DNA from: Spongospora subterranea f. sp. subterranea
Lineage: Eukaryota > Endomyxa: Phytomyxea > Phytomyxea > Plasmodiophorida
Direction: 5' to 3'
NCBI GenBank assembly: GCA_049724395.1
Contig: JAUGWO010000210.1
Span: 1 to 35,759, forward strand
DNA: 35,759 bases
Made by a program: the position numbers and the translations under genes. Numbering within the stretch: position 1 is the first letter of the stretch; the number at the start of each line of letters is the position of its first letter. Of this stretch, positions 1 through 11,528 are shown piece after piece. A model generated the notes under the pieces. It ran no database searches and was not told where the DNA came from. It was given only the letters and a program-made list of their open reading frames with translations.

Positions 1-925
1 AGTTTGAACAGTAAGCTTACCCGATTCTCTAATAGGAGCCGATTATTGTCGCAGTAATCTGACGTAGCTATCAGGCGTTTGGTTTGCGCCGGGCGGTTGT
101 TCAGTTTCTCGAACGCAGCTTTGCGTTCGGCAGGAGTACAATCTGTACAGACTTGTAGCCAATGGTCCCCTCCACAGATCAGACACCCTCAATCATATCG
201 TTCCATGGTAGCGGCTGGAATAACCGTACTAATGTCACAATTGTTTGTCGCCGGGGCTGATGGCTGCTGTATCGGGCGCTGTTGGTTAGAATTCTTGGCA
301 TTTTCCATGAGACGGCATTCGTTGTTCAGATAATTTGCTGGTGTAATTACCAGTATCTTTATGGCGAGGCTTCTCAGTAAGCAGATATACCTCGTGCTGT
401 TGTTTGGCTTTCCTCGAAACATTTTGCCTCATCGGCTTCTGCTTTCTGCTCATCTCCGAACTTGATCGCGTGTTCGATCATGTCGTGTAGAGTCGCCGGT
501 CGAACTCCCGCTCGCAGGTATTTTATCTTTCGCTTTATCCCTTTGTGTTCGTTAAAGATTTGTTGAAGACTGTTGTTTTCAATAAAATCATCGAAGTTGG
601 CGAAATATGCCAGAACTCGCTCGGCAGGGTTCTTTAGGGTCTGACTTATTACGATTTGTTTCTTGATCGTTTCGTCAATGTCTTGGGGACATAGCTTGTT
701 AGTCTGCTTCTGGAGATCTTTGAGATAGTCGTCCAGATCTGCATTGGTTATCTCATTGTTGGGCTTCTTAAGTACGTACTTTGCAATGGCTTTAAGCTTG
801 CTGAGATCGAAGCAGCTTTTAGTGATACAGCATTTACGTCGTCCCCGTGATTCCTTTCTTTCCTTTATCAGCGAAAGATAGACTTCCCGTTCTCGGCCGG
901 AATACAGCAATCGATTTGGAATCAA
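1..925 (-). mobile_element. Gag-like fossil of an LTR retroelement, running off the left edge
   Basis: On the minus strand a 183-codon reading region (374-925) resembles the capsid part of retrotransposon Gag. It is helical and charged, with a block RVLAYFANFDDFIEN followed by KIKYLRAGVRPATLHD, a pattern familiar from Gypsy-type Gag proteins. Nearer the window edge (about 120-180) a CX2CX3HX4C cluster (CLICGGDHWLQVC) looks like a variant zinc knuckle, in the place expected for nucleocapsid. Protease and polymerase would lie to the left, outside the window. No LTR was recognised on the right side. Assignment to Gypsy rather than another LTR group is a guess. The element looks old and broken. 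Confidence 0.45.
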
Positions 926-1439
926 ACTGTTTCAAAACTGGTGGCTGTAGCGGAAAAATAGAGGTTTACGATCTGATATAATTTGTTGGTTGATCATTGA
1001 TGCCGGGTCATCTGGCCCTGGCGTGTTTGAGCTTCTTGTCTGCATTGAAAGTTGCGACGGTTAACGCGATGCATGTTCGTCCGTTGATTTAGGTTGGTTC
1101 AGTTGATTCGTCTGGCGGTGGTTGCCGGCAAGGTGATTCGCTAAAAAACGTTTTATGCAGGTTCCGCAAGCGTTGGTTGACTCAGAGAACCTAAGCGCTG
1201 TTTATTTAGATCAAAGATAGATTATAAAAGTCAGGACCGCTAATCGTTAGTATGCAAAGATTCTGTACAGTGGATGGACATCTGAAAATACGACTACAGT
1301 GGCGATTACCTTAAACCGACAATTTCAAACCCTAGTCTCAATCATATTTGAAAATCACATGTACATTTAAGTGCCGTCACTTTCGTTGTGTCAGGTGTGC
1401 CTCAAGTTCAACGAGATGTGCACATTTTCATCGCATATT
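926..1439. other. No recognisable gene
   Basis: AT-rich sequence between the Gag-like fossil and mariner-like copy C. It may hold the upstream leader of the fossil and the 3' end of copy C. A TACAGTGGATGGACATC stretch at about 1266 weakly resembles the TA plus CAGT terminus of the better copies, but I would not rely on it. Nothing else was recognised. Confidence 0.4.
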
Positions 1440-2610
1440 TTATTTGAAATTGATTAAGAAATAATCCATTCTTCTCTCTGTATGTGTCCATGGTATCTGA
1501 ACGATTTGCGAGCGAACCTTCTCATTGAAGCTAGTGGACGTTACTTTCCGCGTTATGGGAATGATGTTTCCTAGGTTTTTAAACGAATAAGTGCAATGAT
1601 TCCTTGTAAACTTCTTTGTAACACCTCAGAACATGTCAACTCAGTTGAATTCTGGATGAAATATTCGATAAAAAATTATCAGACCACCTCCAGATAAAAC
1701 AGTTTCCTCTAACCATTTCTGTTGCGATGCAAAGTCCGGTTGGCTCGAAAGCAACAGGCGAGAATCCTTCAGGCATATTCCAGATCTAGGCCACAACCCT
1801 CTCTCAGTAAGGATGCGACGAATCCGTTTTGGTTAACACTGTTAAGTGAGGATCCAGAATCACTGGCGAACTGCATATCCTGCTTCACCCTCTCTCCTTT
1901 GTAAAACCATCCTGACCTGAGAAACCCAACGTTTTTACCACCATCCGATAAGTTCAATCTTGAAGCAACAAGGCCATCAGGAGATTTGGCCCTATGGTTT
2001 TACGAATATCAAACGCAAAAACAGGCTTTGAGTCTCGGTGAGCACGCGGAAAATGACCAGCGCCAACTTAATCTGCTCTACAAGGTCCTTGTTCGGCCAG
2101 TAGCGGTCAGCATTTTTTCCAGGTTTGATCAACTTTAATGTCTTAATTGTGGAACCAATTTGACCAAACAGTTGTAACCGGATAGTGCTTAATGATTTCA
2201 AGGTGTGATTGAAACTTCCATAGGCCCCATAAAAACTGAGACACCATCATGGATCTGCCCGGTCCTTCTGTTGGCAATGCCTGACAATCCTTCTCGATCC
2301 CAATAAACTTCGTGGAATCATTTGATTTCAAAACATGTCTCATCTTGGGTTAATAAAACCAGTTTTGTCTGATTTGGTAGGAGATCCGCTGGAATAACAG
2401 TTTCCATGTTATCACCTTCGAACTTATTCATTTTCGCTTACAATTTTTCGAATAACTGTAGAAAACCTGAGAATGTCTTGTTAGCGATGCTTTGAAAGTT
2501 GAATATTCAAGTTTGTTATCGTACAATTTCCGATACACGACAATTCCCAGTTCGAATTTGTAGATTTCGGGGTGATGATCTCTGACGACACATGATCAAT
2601 GTGGGAAATA
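1440..2610 (-). mobile_element. Mariner-like copy C, decayed transposase
   Basis: Read on the minus strand in several frames, this region matches the C-terminal two thirds of the transposases at 27.5-29.2 kb and 32.5-34.5 kb, in the right order. It has MNKFEGDNME then LVLLTQDETCF (first catalytic Asp region, about 2340-2440), GPGRSMMVSQFL (about 2240), LIKPGKNADRYWPNKDLV (about 2110), LNLSDGGKNVGF (about 1940), SSQPDFASQQKWLEETV (about 1720), and FTRNHCTYSFKNL (about 1600). The D2 block FDNSQNH and the Glu block are not readable, and multiple stops and frame changes separate the pieces. It is a long-dead copy of the same family as copies A and B, clearly older than either. Confidence 0.8.
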
Positions 2611-2985
2611 CGTTAACAATTACATTTGGAAACAACAATACCGGACAATAGATGAACCGAAACAGGTCTCACATTGCCCTATCCGAAACAATGCCAGAGG
2701 TGATATGGATTCGTCAAATGTTGATAGATCTTTTCCTCTAGAAAAAGTATTGTGAATTTTGGGTCGCGATGGGCTAATGTTAATGTTTGTTGTTTGTTTG
2801 GTTTTTATTTTTGTTAATGGTGAATTTTGAAAGTTGGAACGCTCATGACCATCTGTATATGTCCCATTCGTATATTGTACAGTACGCTATTGAAACCAAG
2901 TCGATGAAGCCATCTTCTGGCAGTTCCTTCAGCGATAACAGTTGGATTCGTAAAGCCGAGCATCTCAATCTTATGAAGATTGTCG
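2611..2985. other. No recognisable gene
   Basis: AT-rich sequence with no convincing coding signal. A 71-codon open frame on the plus strand (2787-3002) starts with a hydrophobic stretch, but it has no recognised similarity and partly overlaps the Copia scrap that follows. Confidence 0.4.
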
Positions 2986-3210
2986 CAAAACCGATTTTCT
3001 GACGCTGAGAGTTTTCGTCATAATTAACACGAAATCCGAGTACATTTTGTTGTTTCCAAGATCATTAATACCGAATTCAGCATGAAGTTTGCTCATAATG
3101 GTTTCCATAAGACGGTCGTCGTTGTGGGCCAAGATCATATCCTCAACGTGAAGTGCAGACAAACAAATTGAATTTTCCACCGGATGCGAGAAACAATTCA
3201 AAAAGAACAG
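2986..3210 (-). mobile_element. Copia reverse-transcriptase scrap
   Basis: The minus strand reads LSALHVEDMILAHNDDRLMETIMSKLHAEFGINDLG in pieces. This is the region around the reverse-transcriptase catalytic motif (V-D-D type) of the Copia element at 20.1-24.9 kb, with only a few residue differences over about 35 positions. It is a small isolated fossil of that family, with no LTR or other domain seen beside it. Confidence 0.8.
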
Positions 3211-3219
3211 CACAAAAGT

Positions 3220-4029
3220 AATCCGCGTGTTGAAGCAGCGGCAACGAGATGAAAATGCTACTCGAATTTTTCAGGGATGCGTGTTCACAAAAACAGGTAC
3301 GGCGAGGCGACGCCCTCCATTTTACTCCGATACCATTACGAAATGGAGCGAGATCTGGAAGGCAAATCCAATTCCTGTGAGTAAGCGTGGATTGACGGTA
3401 CCGGCCAATAACGATAAGTTCGACCAACCGCACATACCTAAAAACGTTCACGACATGTTTGGTAGCAACAGACGGCAACGTATGCCCCAACGCCTAAAAC
3501 ATCTCACACTGAAGCCATTATAGCATGCGATAGCGCCATCGAGACCAGCGCCCTACCGTTCATGAGCGCCTTCAAATTCAGGGATATCAAATTTCTACCA
3601 AGTTGGGCAATCCACATGAGAGGACTGGCCGCAGGTATTCCTGCACCTAATCGATCACATTGCACAACTAAACGAACTAATTTGATGAGATTGAAGGTCA
3701 ATTCATTGAACTAAGCACTGCTGCCACAGCAAACATGTTCTTGTGTGAAGCCTTAGGCAGAGAAATCAACGACGAGAAGCGGAAAGTAGTGGCCTTCAAA
3801 TTGCCCCAAAAATTGCCAATGAAAAATCCTCCTCTTGATATCAAGTTCCTGATGCGAGGATCCAGAATGGAGCTCCCAATACAGTTCAGGGATTTGGTGA
3901 ACGAAAGAAATAACACGAAACGCTGGTTGGGAATGACACTGGATGAGCGAGCATGTGGCGCTGATGGTATGAACAATGGAGTGGACCATATCTGCTACAT
4001 ATCAATACAAATACAAATTCACAATAGAA
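3220..4029. other. Unassigned stretch with open frames
   Basis: Several moderately long plus-strand frames (3227-3523, 3735-4115) lack recognisable motifs. Part of the second is duplicated: about 58 bp at 3906-3963 (CGAAACGCTGGTTGGGAATG onwards) recurs at 4157-4214. This argues against its being a conserved coding exon. The stretch may be a broken gene or mobile-element debris. Confidence 0.3.
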
Positions 4030-4320
4030 TACACCCTGGATTAACGGATAATGCTCAAACCATTGTTAATCGATATTCTGTGATGAACCTTGAGCATCTA
4101 TTCACGGGTGCTTGATTTCGCACTTGCTGACAAATATTACACTTCAAGAATAGGTCCACCATTCAACGAAACGCTGGTTGGGAATGACACTGGATGTGCG
4201 AGCATGGGGCGCTGATCGGCATTGATCTAGCAAATCTGAAAAGTCTCGATCAAGGAGCGTAATGGTCTCTCGATCACCAGAGATAAACTGTAAGATTCTC
4301 TTCGATGAGACTGAACTGGG
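4030..4320 (-). pseudogene. Remnant of an ankyrin-family gene
   Basis: The stretch GGATAATGCTCAAACCATTG...GAGCATCTATTCACGGGTGC (4045-4110) aligns with GAATAATGCTCAAACCAATG...GATCATCTACCGACGGGTCG (8261-8325) in the large ankyrin gene. Weaker likeness continues to the right (4130-4320 against 8330-8460). It is in the same orientation as the two ankyrin genes. No intact ankyrin exon can be read, so this looks like a decayed duplicate lying downstream of the functional-looking gene. Confidence 0.4.
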
Positions 4321-4613
4321 AACGGATATATTTCAGATAATGTGAAATGGGTATTCACTGAACTATCAATCAGTGATAAACCACATTGTCAGGTCAATGG
4401 GAAATGGGATAAACTGATGAATTATAACCATCATAACCGCTAAAACATTGACGATTTGTCGATGATCCAAGGTGACTGTCTGAGCCGTCAAGATCATGTG
4501 ATCACGGAAATATGAGATCTGCTCGATTAGATTTGCACAGACCGAATCATAATGCAATTGTATTCAGTTGACGTAAGTCAGACCGTTTTGTGATACATCT
4601 TGACCAAATTCAA

Positions 4614-7600
4614 TCATGAACGCTTGCGAAACAGCGATAAGAGCGATGGAAGAAAGAATACATCGCATTTCGGTGGATTATTTTCGTTAGCTGGTGATTC
4701 TTTGGCGAGGTCCTCCGGTAAACAACCATTTTGATCATATATACCAGGGTTAGCCCCTTTACTCAGGAGATATTCGACCTTTTGAGCTCTACACAAACAT
4801 CACAAATTTGATTTCATTTTTGATGACCTACTTACGAATACGTGCCATACTGACGATTGCTTGCCAAATGAAGTGCAGTTTGCAAAAACTGGTCCTGTAA
4901 ATTGATATACCGTAAATCGGCGCATTCCAAAAGTAACTTTAATTTTGTAATTTCAATCCTAACACCAGCATATTCACAACTGATATATTCACATGTAGCT
5001 GACATACGAACTAATCTGGGCAGCATAATGAACCGGCGTCTTTCCAAGATCATCACCGATCCACTGATTGGCCCCATATTTAAGCAGAACACTGATCATT
5101 TCAACCCTGACCCGAGTTAACATTTTGACTGAATATTGACTGACCCAACTAACTGATTGTCATCACCGAGGAGGGCTGTATCAAGGGCGAGATGAAGGGC
5201 AGTTTTATCTTGGCTGTTTTGTGCATCGATAATCATGCCTTGTTCGGAGCGTTTGGCCCAGTCCAAAATGATTTCTGCATTTTTGGCGCTAATACCGACA
5301 TTGTAAAACACTGATATATTCATGTGGACCTGACTGACAAACTGTAAAGAGCAGCATAATGGAGCGCCGTATGGAGATTTTTATCAGGAATGGTCGGATC
5401 AGCACCATTTTGAATCAGAATCTCGACGATTTTAACGCTAAACAAAAAAAACTCAAGTTTGATTCCGTTTTTTCTCACCAACCAACATTTTGGGGTCGTG
5501 GAATAGTGAACTTCTTTCCAATACGACATGAAGAGAAGTTTTGTCCTGAGGGTTTTTTGCATTGATAATGATTGGGTTTGCAAACTTCACCAGTAGTTCG
5601 ACCATCTCAACCCTGATATCAACATCTCACAAACTGATATATTCACCTGATACAGATTTACATGTGAAGGATGATTGCAATATCCAGCGGTGTCCGACCA
5701 AACTGATCACGAATAGTTTGGTCGGCACCATTTTGAAGCAGAAGCCGCACCATTGAAATTCTACCCAGAGAGTCAGTTTTGAGTCAAAGTCGCCGAAATA
5801 ACTTAACGTTCGTGTGTCGCGATAGAACTGGAACCTGAGGACTGCGAGATGAAGAGGCGTACGTGTTTTATCATCTTGATGATTGACATAGTTTGGGTTG
5901 GCATTTACCAGAAGAAGTTGTTCTGCAATGCGAACCCTGACAGAGCGTGTCACAACTGATTTTTTTCATCTGGTACTAACTTACCAACGGTTTTCAGCAG
6001 CGTGATGCAGCAGCGTCCAACCATGCTTATTACTTACAGTTTGACCAGCTCCATGATCAAGTAATGCTTTGGTGGCAGGCAGACTGAATAAAAAATCAGT
6101 TGATATTGACGCGTGACAATGACATGATCCCGATTATTTACTCTTCCGATAACATTGCCAAGTGGAGTGGAGTATTTCCATCAAACCCATCCTTGGAGTT
6201 TATTGGTTTTAAGTCCACTCGATCATCACGAAAGATCGCATTGATAACACCAACTCTAAACAATTTGTCAAATCAGAAACTGAGGGATGGCGTATTTGAG
6301 GACAGAATGGGCGACGTACCGGCCGTCGCTAGCAGCGAGGTGAAGTAGAGTTTGACCTGACAGTGTTGGTATCATCGGGTCAGCCCCCTTGTTTAAGAGA
6401 AAGTGCACTATATTCCTTTTGACGGAACAACATTAACGGATTGCTCAATGACAAGTGAAAATACCAAACCAGTAACGGAGCTTGGCGGCAACAACGATCG
6501 GTGTCTCTCCATATTGATTCGTCGCATCAATAATGTGGGCGATGTTCGTCCTTCGAAACCGTAGCCAGCAGTTATTGACCAGATTTATCAAGCTGTTTTC
6601 ACTTACATTTTTTGGTCGGCCGGATCTTCTATATCACAATCGATATTCAGAACACTTTCGATTGCTTTCACTCTGATTGCAACATTCGTCAATTACGATG
6701 TCGACTGCACTTCAACTGGTAAATACGATTGTGATCTGACTGCACTAAAGATTGGAGTTTCTCCCTGATCATGTTCAGCAGCAATCTCCACTGGAACTTT
6801 ATGAAAGATTGCTTTGAAAACATCAACTCTGAACAATTTGTCCAATCAGATACTCAGGGATGGCGTATTCGAAAACGAAATGGGCGACGTACCGGCCGTC
6901 GCTAAAAGCGAGGTGAAGTAGAGTTTGACCTGACAGTGTTGGTATCATCGGGTCAGCCCCCTTTTTTAAGAGAAAAAGCACCATATCCCTTTCGGAAAAC
7001 ATTAACGGATTGCTCAATGACAAGTGAAAATACCAAACCAGTAACGGAGCTTGGCGGCAACAACGATCGGTGTCTCTCCATATTGATTCGTCGCATCAAT
7101 AATGTGGGCGATGTTCGTCCTTCGAAACCGTAGCCAGCAGTTATTGACCAGATTTATCAAGCTGTTTTCACTTACATTGTTTGGTCGGCCGGATCTTCTA
7201 TATCACAATCGATATTCAGAACACTTTCGATTGCTTTCACTCTGATTGCAACATTCGTCAATTACGATGTCGACTGCACTTCAACTGGTAAATACGATTG
7301 TGATCTGACTGCACTAAAGATTGGAGTTTCTCCCTGATCATGTTCAGCAGCAATCTCCACTGGAACTTTATGAAAGATTGCTTTGAAAACATCAACTCTG
7401 AACAATTTGTCCAATCAGATACTCAGGGATGGCGTATTCGAAAACGAAATGGGCGACGTACCGGCCGTCGCTAAAAGCGAGGTGAAGTAGAGTTTGACCT
7501 GACAGTGTTGGTATCATCGGGTCAGCCCCCTTTTTTAAGAGAAAGTGCACCATATCCCTTTCGGAACAACATTAACGGATTGCTCAATGACAAGTGAAAA

Positions 7601-8754
7601 TACCAAACCAGTAACGGAGCTTGGCGGCAACAACGATCGGTGTCTCTCCATATTGATTCGTCGCATCAATAATGTGGGCGATGTTCGTCCTTCGAAACCG
7701 TAACCAGCAGTTATTGACCAGATTTATCAAGCTGTTTTCACTTACATTTTTTGGTCGGCCGGATCTTCTGTATCGCAATCGATTTTCAGAACACATTCGA
7801 TTGCTTTCACCCTGATTACAACATTCGTCAATTACGATGTCGACTGCACATCAACTGGCAAATACGATTGTGATCTGACTGCACTAAATATTGGAGTTTC
7901 TCCCAGATCGTTTTCTGAGTGATCGCTGCTAAGAATTCTTTACGGATAAAATCAATAACGTTGATCCTGTTGAAAGACTGTTATTGTTGAAGATTGTTCA
8001 CAAATCGGGCAATGCTACATTTTCTTAAGAGCAGCGATGTGCAATACGGTATCATCAGAATCGGAAAAATTTCGTATAGAAGGATCGGCGCCATTCTCCA
8101 ACAGAATAATGGCTGTTTTTTCCCTATTCGTAGCGTCAGGAAAGTTTGTTCAGTTTGAGATTACTGGGAAGAAACACGTTCAGCTACCAATTGGGCAGAG
8201 GAACATCTACTTTTTCAGAACTGAAAGAATGCATGTTAGACTAATCCACTGAATGTCGAATAATGCTCAAACCAATGCTGATCGACAACCCTTGATGACA
8301 CTTGATCATCTACCGACGGGTCGATAGTATCGCCTCTGGTTTAAAAAAATATTGAACTTCAGGGAACATATAAAACATTGAACCGACCCTGGAGCATAAG
8401 ATACTGCCAGTAATAATGGAGTTTCGCCATAATGATCCCTTGTGTTGATATGGTGTGACATAACAGATATGAGTTTACCGACTAGTTCATAGCTGATAGG
8501 TCATAATGTGAGATTATATTTACGACATGATTTGAGGTAACCGACTTTCCCTTAAGAGCCGCCCGATGAAGAGCCGTTCGGCCGAGGTTATCAACCTCAG
8601 TTTCACTCAATCTGCCATATCCTCTGTTATCGATTATAGTTTTCTATATGATTGTGATGGCCATTTACCCCAAATCATCAGCGAATATCGGCTGATAGAA
8701 AAGTACCATAGTGATCAACAGTAGACACAGTTCTCTGTGCCATTGCCACAACAT
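4614..8754 (-). CDS. Large secreted ankyrin-repeat protein, many small exons
   Basis: Exon 1 (8754-8669) encodes MLWQWHREL, a hydrophobic core and a likely cleavage site after PIFA, that is, a signal peptide. Short introns (45-60 nt) then separate exons of about one ankyrin unit or half a unit. Readable units include DNLGRTALHRAALKGK (about 8580), HYGETPLLLAV (about 8430), LLENGADPSIRN (about 8080), NQYGETPIVVAA and LLKKGADPMIPT (triplicated block), DGNTPLHLAM (about 6160), KHGWTLLHHAA (about 6020), TRTPLHLAV (about 5850), LLQNGADQTIRD (about 5730), LIQNGADPTIPD (about 5410), DKTALHLALD (about 5200), LLKYGANQWIGD (about 5070), and LLSKGANPGIYD (about 4740). Two junctions were checked: TC|A joining GTYS to AQKVEY, and TC|G joining AQISS to IEITK. 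The last exon ends LSLFRKRS-stop at 4614. Around 20 repeats can be counted and no other domain was seen. Ankyrin repeats bind proteins; the target is unknown. The exon chain is complete in outline but not every junction was verified. Confidence 0.72.
6240..7950 (-). repeat. Triplicated ~570 bp block of ankyrin exons
   Basis: Three head-to-tail copies of about 570 bp. The marker GAGTTTGACCTGACAGTG occurs at 6348, 6921 and 7490 (periods 573 and 569). Copies 2 and 3 are nearly identical over most of their length. Copy 1 is more different at its left side, and copy 3 diverges at its right side. Each block carries the same set of minus-strand exons: GETPIFSAVRSQS, VKAIESVLNIDCDIEDP, TNIAHIIDATNQYGETPIVV, and LLKKGADPMIPTLSGQTLLH, with introns of about 50-60 nt between. 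The period corresponds to whole exon-intron sets, so each extra copy can add repeats without disturbing splicing. Confidence 0.88.
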
Positions 8755-9446
8755 CGTTAACAAATGATAACCAGCGACTTTAGAAATGGACAGATTGATT
8801 GGTCCAGTTGCCAGTTTGTAGTGCCGTAGCAGTAGCAATTGTAGTGCCGTAGCAGTAGCACTTGCCAACTGGCGCTATGTTACCTATCCGGTCCTGTAAC
8901 TGTAGTTCCGTAACCCGTAACCCATGCATGGCATCATCCGTAACATTCAATCCCCACTGGTACCACAGTGGCATGTCTTTTCCCGCTCCGTCCGTCTCCG
9001 TCATCAAATTCCCGTCCCGGTCACCGTCCTCAGTCTGTTCCCAAAAGCCGAGCGAACAATTGCATGGGCGGTATTTACTATCAACTATGGTTCGTCTGTC
9101 CACATTGGATATCTAATATGTGGTTTCTGCTGTCCAGCGCTATGGTCATTATGATTTCCCCTAATTTTGCAATATTTGCCATATCTGGCATCATTCGAAG
9201 GTCTTCTGGTTTCGTCTTAGGTGAAATTGGTGGGATTTTTGCGATTCTTGAAGCCGTAGGGAACACTCTCTCTCCTATTTGTCGTTATTTTTTGCTTTAA
9301 ATAAAAATCTTCTCAGCTGTTTTTCTTCTTCCTTGCGCTTCTAATCTCTCTCATATGGTTAGTTCTCTCTACGTAGTTCGGATTTACACTCTCAAACCTC
9401 ACAACATTATGACCAAATGATTTAATCCCGCCAAGTTTAACTGGTG
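8755..9446. other. Spacer between the two ankyrin genes, upstream of the large one
   Basis: The first 40 bp or so next to the start codon (8755-8795) match the corresponding flank of the second gene (11529-11570), sharing AACCAGCGA and AGAAATG, so a 5' untranslated or promoter element is conserved. Within it, GTAGTGCCGTAGCAGTAGCA is repeated at 8818 and 8841, flanked by CCAGTTG (8804) and CAACTGG (8866), which could fold into a hairpin. Overlapping open frames on both strands (8780-9300) show no recognisable protein. Confidence 0.5.
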
Positions 9447-11528
9447 TCACTCAGGAGGCCTGAATAGCAACTTCAACCGGGAGCGATTTTGCGTCGCCAG
9501 TAGTTTGACAATCTCAACCCTGATATCAACATTTCAAACACTGCCGTATTCGCCTGATACCGACTTACATGTGAAATTCGGCTGCAATATCCAGCGGTGT
9601 CCGACCAAACTCACTAACAATAGTCTGATCGGCAACATTTTGAAGCAGCAACTGCACCATGGCAATTCTATACAGAAAGTCAGTTTTGCAGTAAATTTTG
9701 CAGAGATAACTTAACGTTTGTGTGTCGGGTGATGACGTCACCGAACGAACTGCGAAATTAAGTGGCGCTTGTTTCATTGCGTCTTGTTCATTGATAGAGT
9801 TTTTGATATAGTTTCGATTGGAATTATACAAAAGGGTTTTTGCAATGAGAACCCTGACAGAGCATATTAGCAACTGATTTTTCACCTGGCAATAGCTTAC
9901 GAAACGGTTTAGAGCAGCGTATGCAGCGGCGTCCTACCATATTTCCCAATTGCAGTTTTATCAGCTCCAAGATCCAATAATGCTTCGGTGGCAGGCAGAC
10001 TGAACCAAAACCAGTTAATATTGACGCTGAATGATGACTTGATCCTGATAATTTACTGTTTCGATTTCATTGCCAAGATGAGAGGAGCATCATCATATAG
10101 ATCCTTGTAGTCGATTGCCATTGATTCCAGTCAATCGTGCTTAACTATCGCATTGATAACATCAACTCTAAACAATTTGTCGACAAACCGTCCGTTGGTA
10201 GCAGTGAGGTGTAATAGAGATAGACAGAAAGTTGTTGGTATCGTCGGATCAGCACCGAGAGATAACAAATATAGACCATTTCCCTGTTAATGAGAAATAA
10301 TCAATGAATTGGTGGCAATTAAATATCGGTTCTTTACCAGTCTTTGAGACCAGCCGCCACAATAATAGGTGTCTCCTTAGATCTATTTTGAACGTCGATC
10401 ATTCGGGCGATGTTCAAACTGCCGCCACAATGCACAGTATTCAGTTGCCTGATTTACTATTTTGTTGACAACTTAAAATTTGTGTTCGGCCATCTGTTGT
10501 ATATTCAAATCTGAACCATCTGCTTCTTCGGCAACAACAAGTTCAAATTCAAAAATACACATTCGACAACTTTCTTTCTGATTGACACAGAAACAATATG
10601 AATGCGAATTTGGGCACATGGCATGGCAATCACCTTCGTGATCTGACTGCAATAAAGATAGGAGTTTCTTGATATGCATTTACAGCGTTGATGGCTGAAG
10701 GGAATAGCTTACAGATGGTTGTGATAACGGGGATGCGGTCAATTCGGATCAGTTTGACACCATTAGGATCAGTTCGACACCATTAGGATCAATTTGACAC
10801 CATTTTGACGAACAGGATTGGCGACATACTGGCCACTTGCAGCAGCACGTGAAGTAGAGTATCCCCACTCTTTAATGATCTCAAAAGTGTCAAACCATTG
10901 GTTGCCATTAGCGGCCAAAATAATAGGTGCAATTCCATGAGAATTTTGAACACCGATGATGCAGCGGATGTTTGACCTGAACCCACCGTAAACAACATTC
11001 ATTAATCGGATAAATTTTGCTGTTTACGATCTTTGCTCTGCCGCGTTTCTGCCATTCGAATCTGAATCATCAGCGTCTTCATGAACAACAGCTAGATATT
11101 TCAAAACACATTCCACAACTTCCACCCTGATCGCAACAGAAATTACGAAGGATATCGATTGTCAACAGAAGAATGGCACAAACGATTTTGATCGAACAGC
11201 ATAAAAAATAGGTGTGTCTCCATATTTGTCTACTGAGTGATCGCGGTAGGAAATTCCTGACAAATGATGTTGATCTCGTCGATCATGAAACCCCACTCGA
11301 TGTTTTGTGATTTTGACCAACAGGATTGGCGACATACTGGCGCTTTTTGATAGCACGGGCAAGTAGGGCATCGCCCCTCGATGTTGTTGATATCAAGGGA
11401 TCAGCACCCTTTACCGACAGAGAATTTGTTTGCGACGGTTCCCATTCATCGCCAGCTAATATCGGCGTATAAAACAGTATCATTGAGATCAACAATATTA
11501 ACAATTCCCTGTGCCATTGCCACAACAT
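9447..11528 (-). CDS. Shorter paralogous secreted ankyrin-repeat protein
   Basis: The first exon starts at 11528 with MLWQWHREL, a hydrophobic core and a likely signal-peptidase site after PILA. It shares 9 of 9 opening residues and most of the core with the larger neighbour. Downstream ankyrin-like segments on the same strand include VKGADPLISTTS (about 11420), VQNSHGIAPIILAANG (about 10940), VQNRSKETPIIVAAGL (about 10390), LLSLGADPTIPTTF (about 10250), and LLQNVADQTIVSEFGRTPLDIAA (about 9600, in two pieces). The last exon begins VEIVKLL after a junction matching the gene 1 VEMVELL exon. It soon ends at PPE-stop (9447), where gene 1 continues for several more repeats. It therefore looks like a shortened duplicate. 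Repeats are less regular than in gene 1, and I could not confirm every splice, so it may be decaying. Confidence 0.55.

Noticed and set aside
8780-9300. Overlapping plus and minus open frames in the spacer upstream of the large ankyrin gene
   Set aside because: Several frames are open at once with repetitive composition (ATATAL type), none resembles a protein, and the stretch contains the conserved 5' flank of the ankyrin gene.
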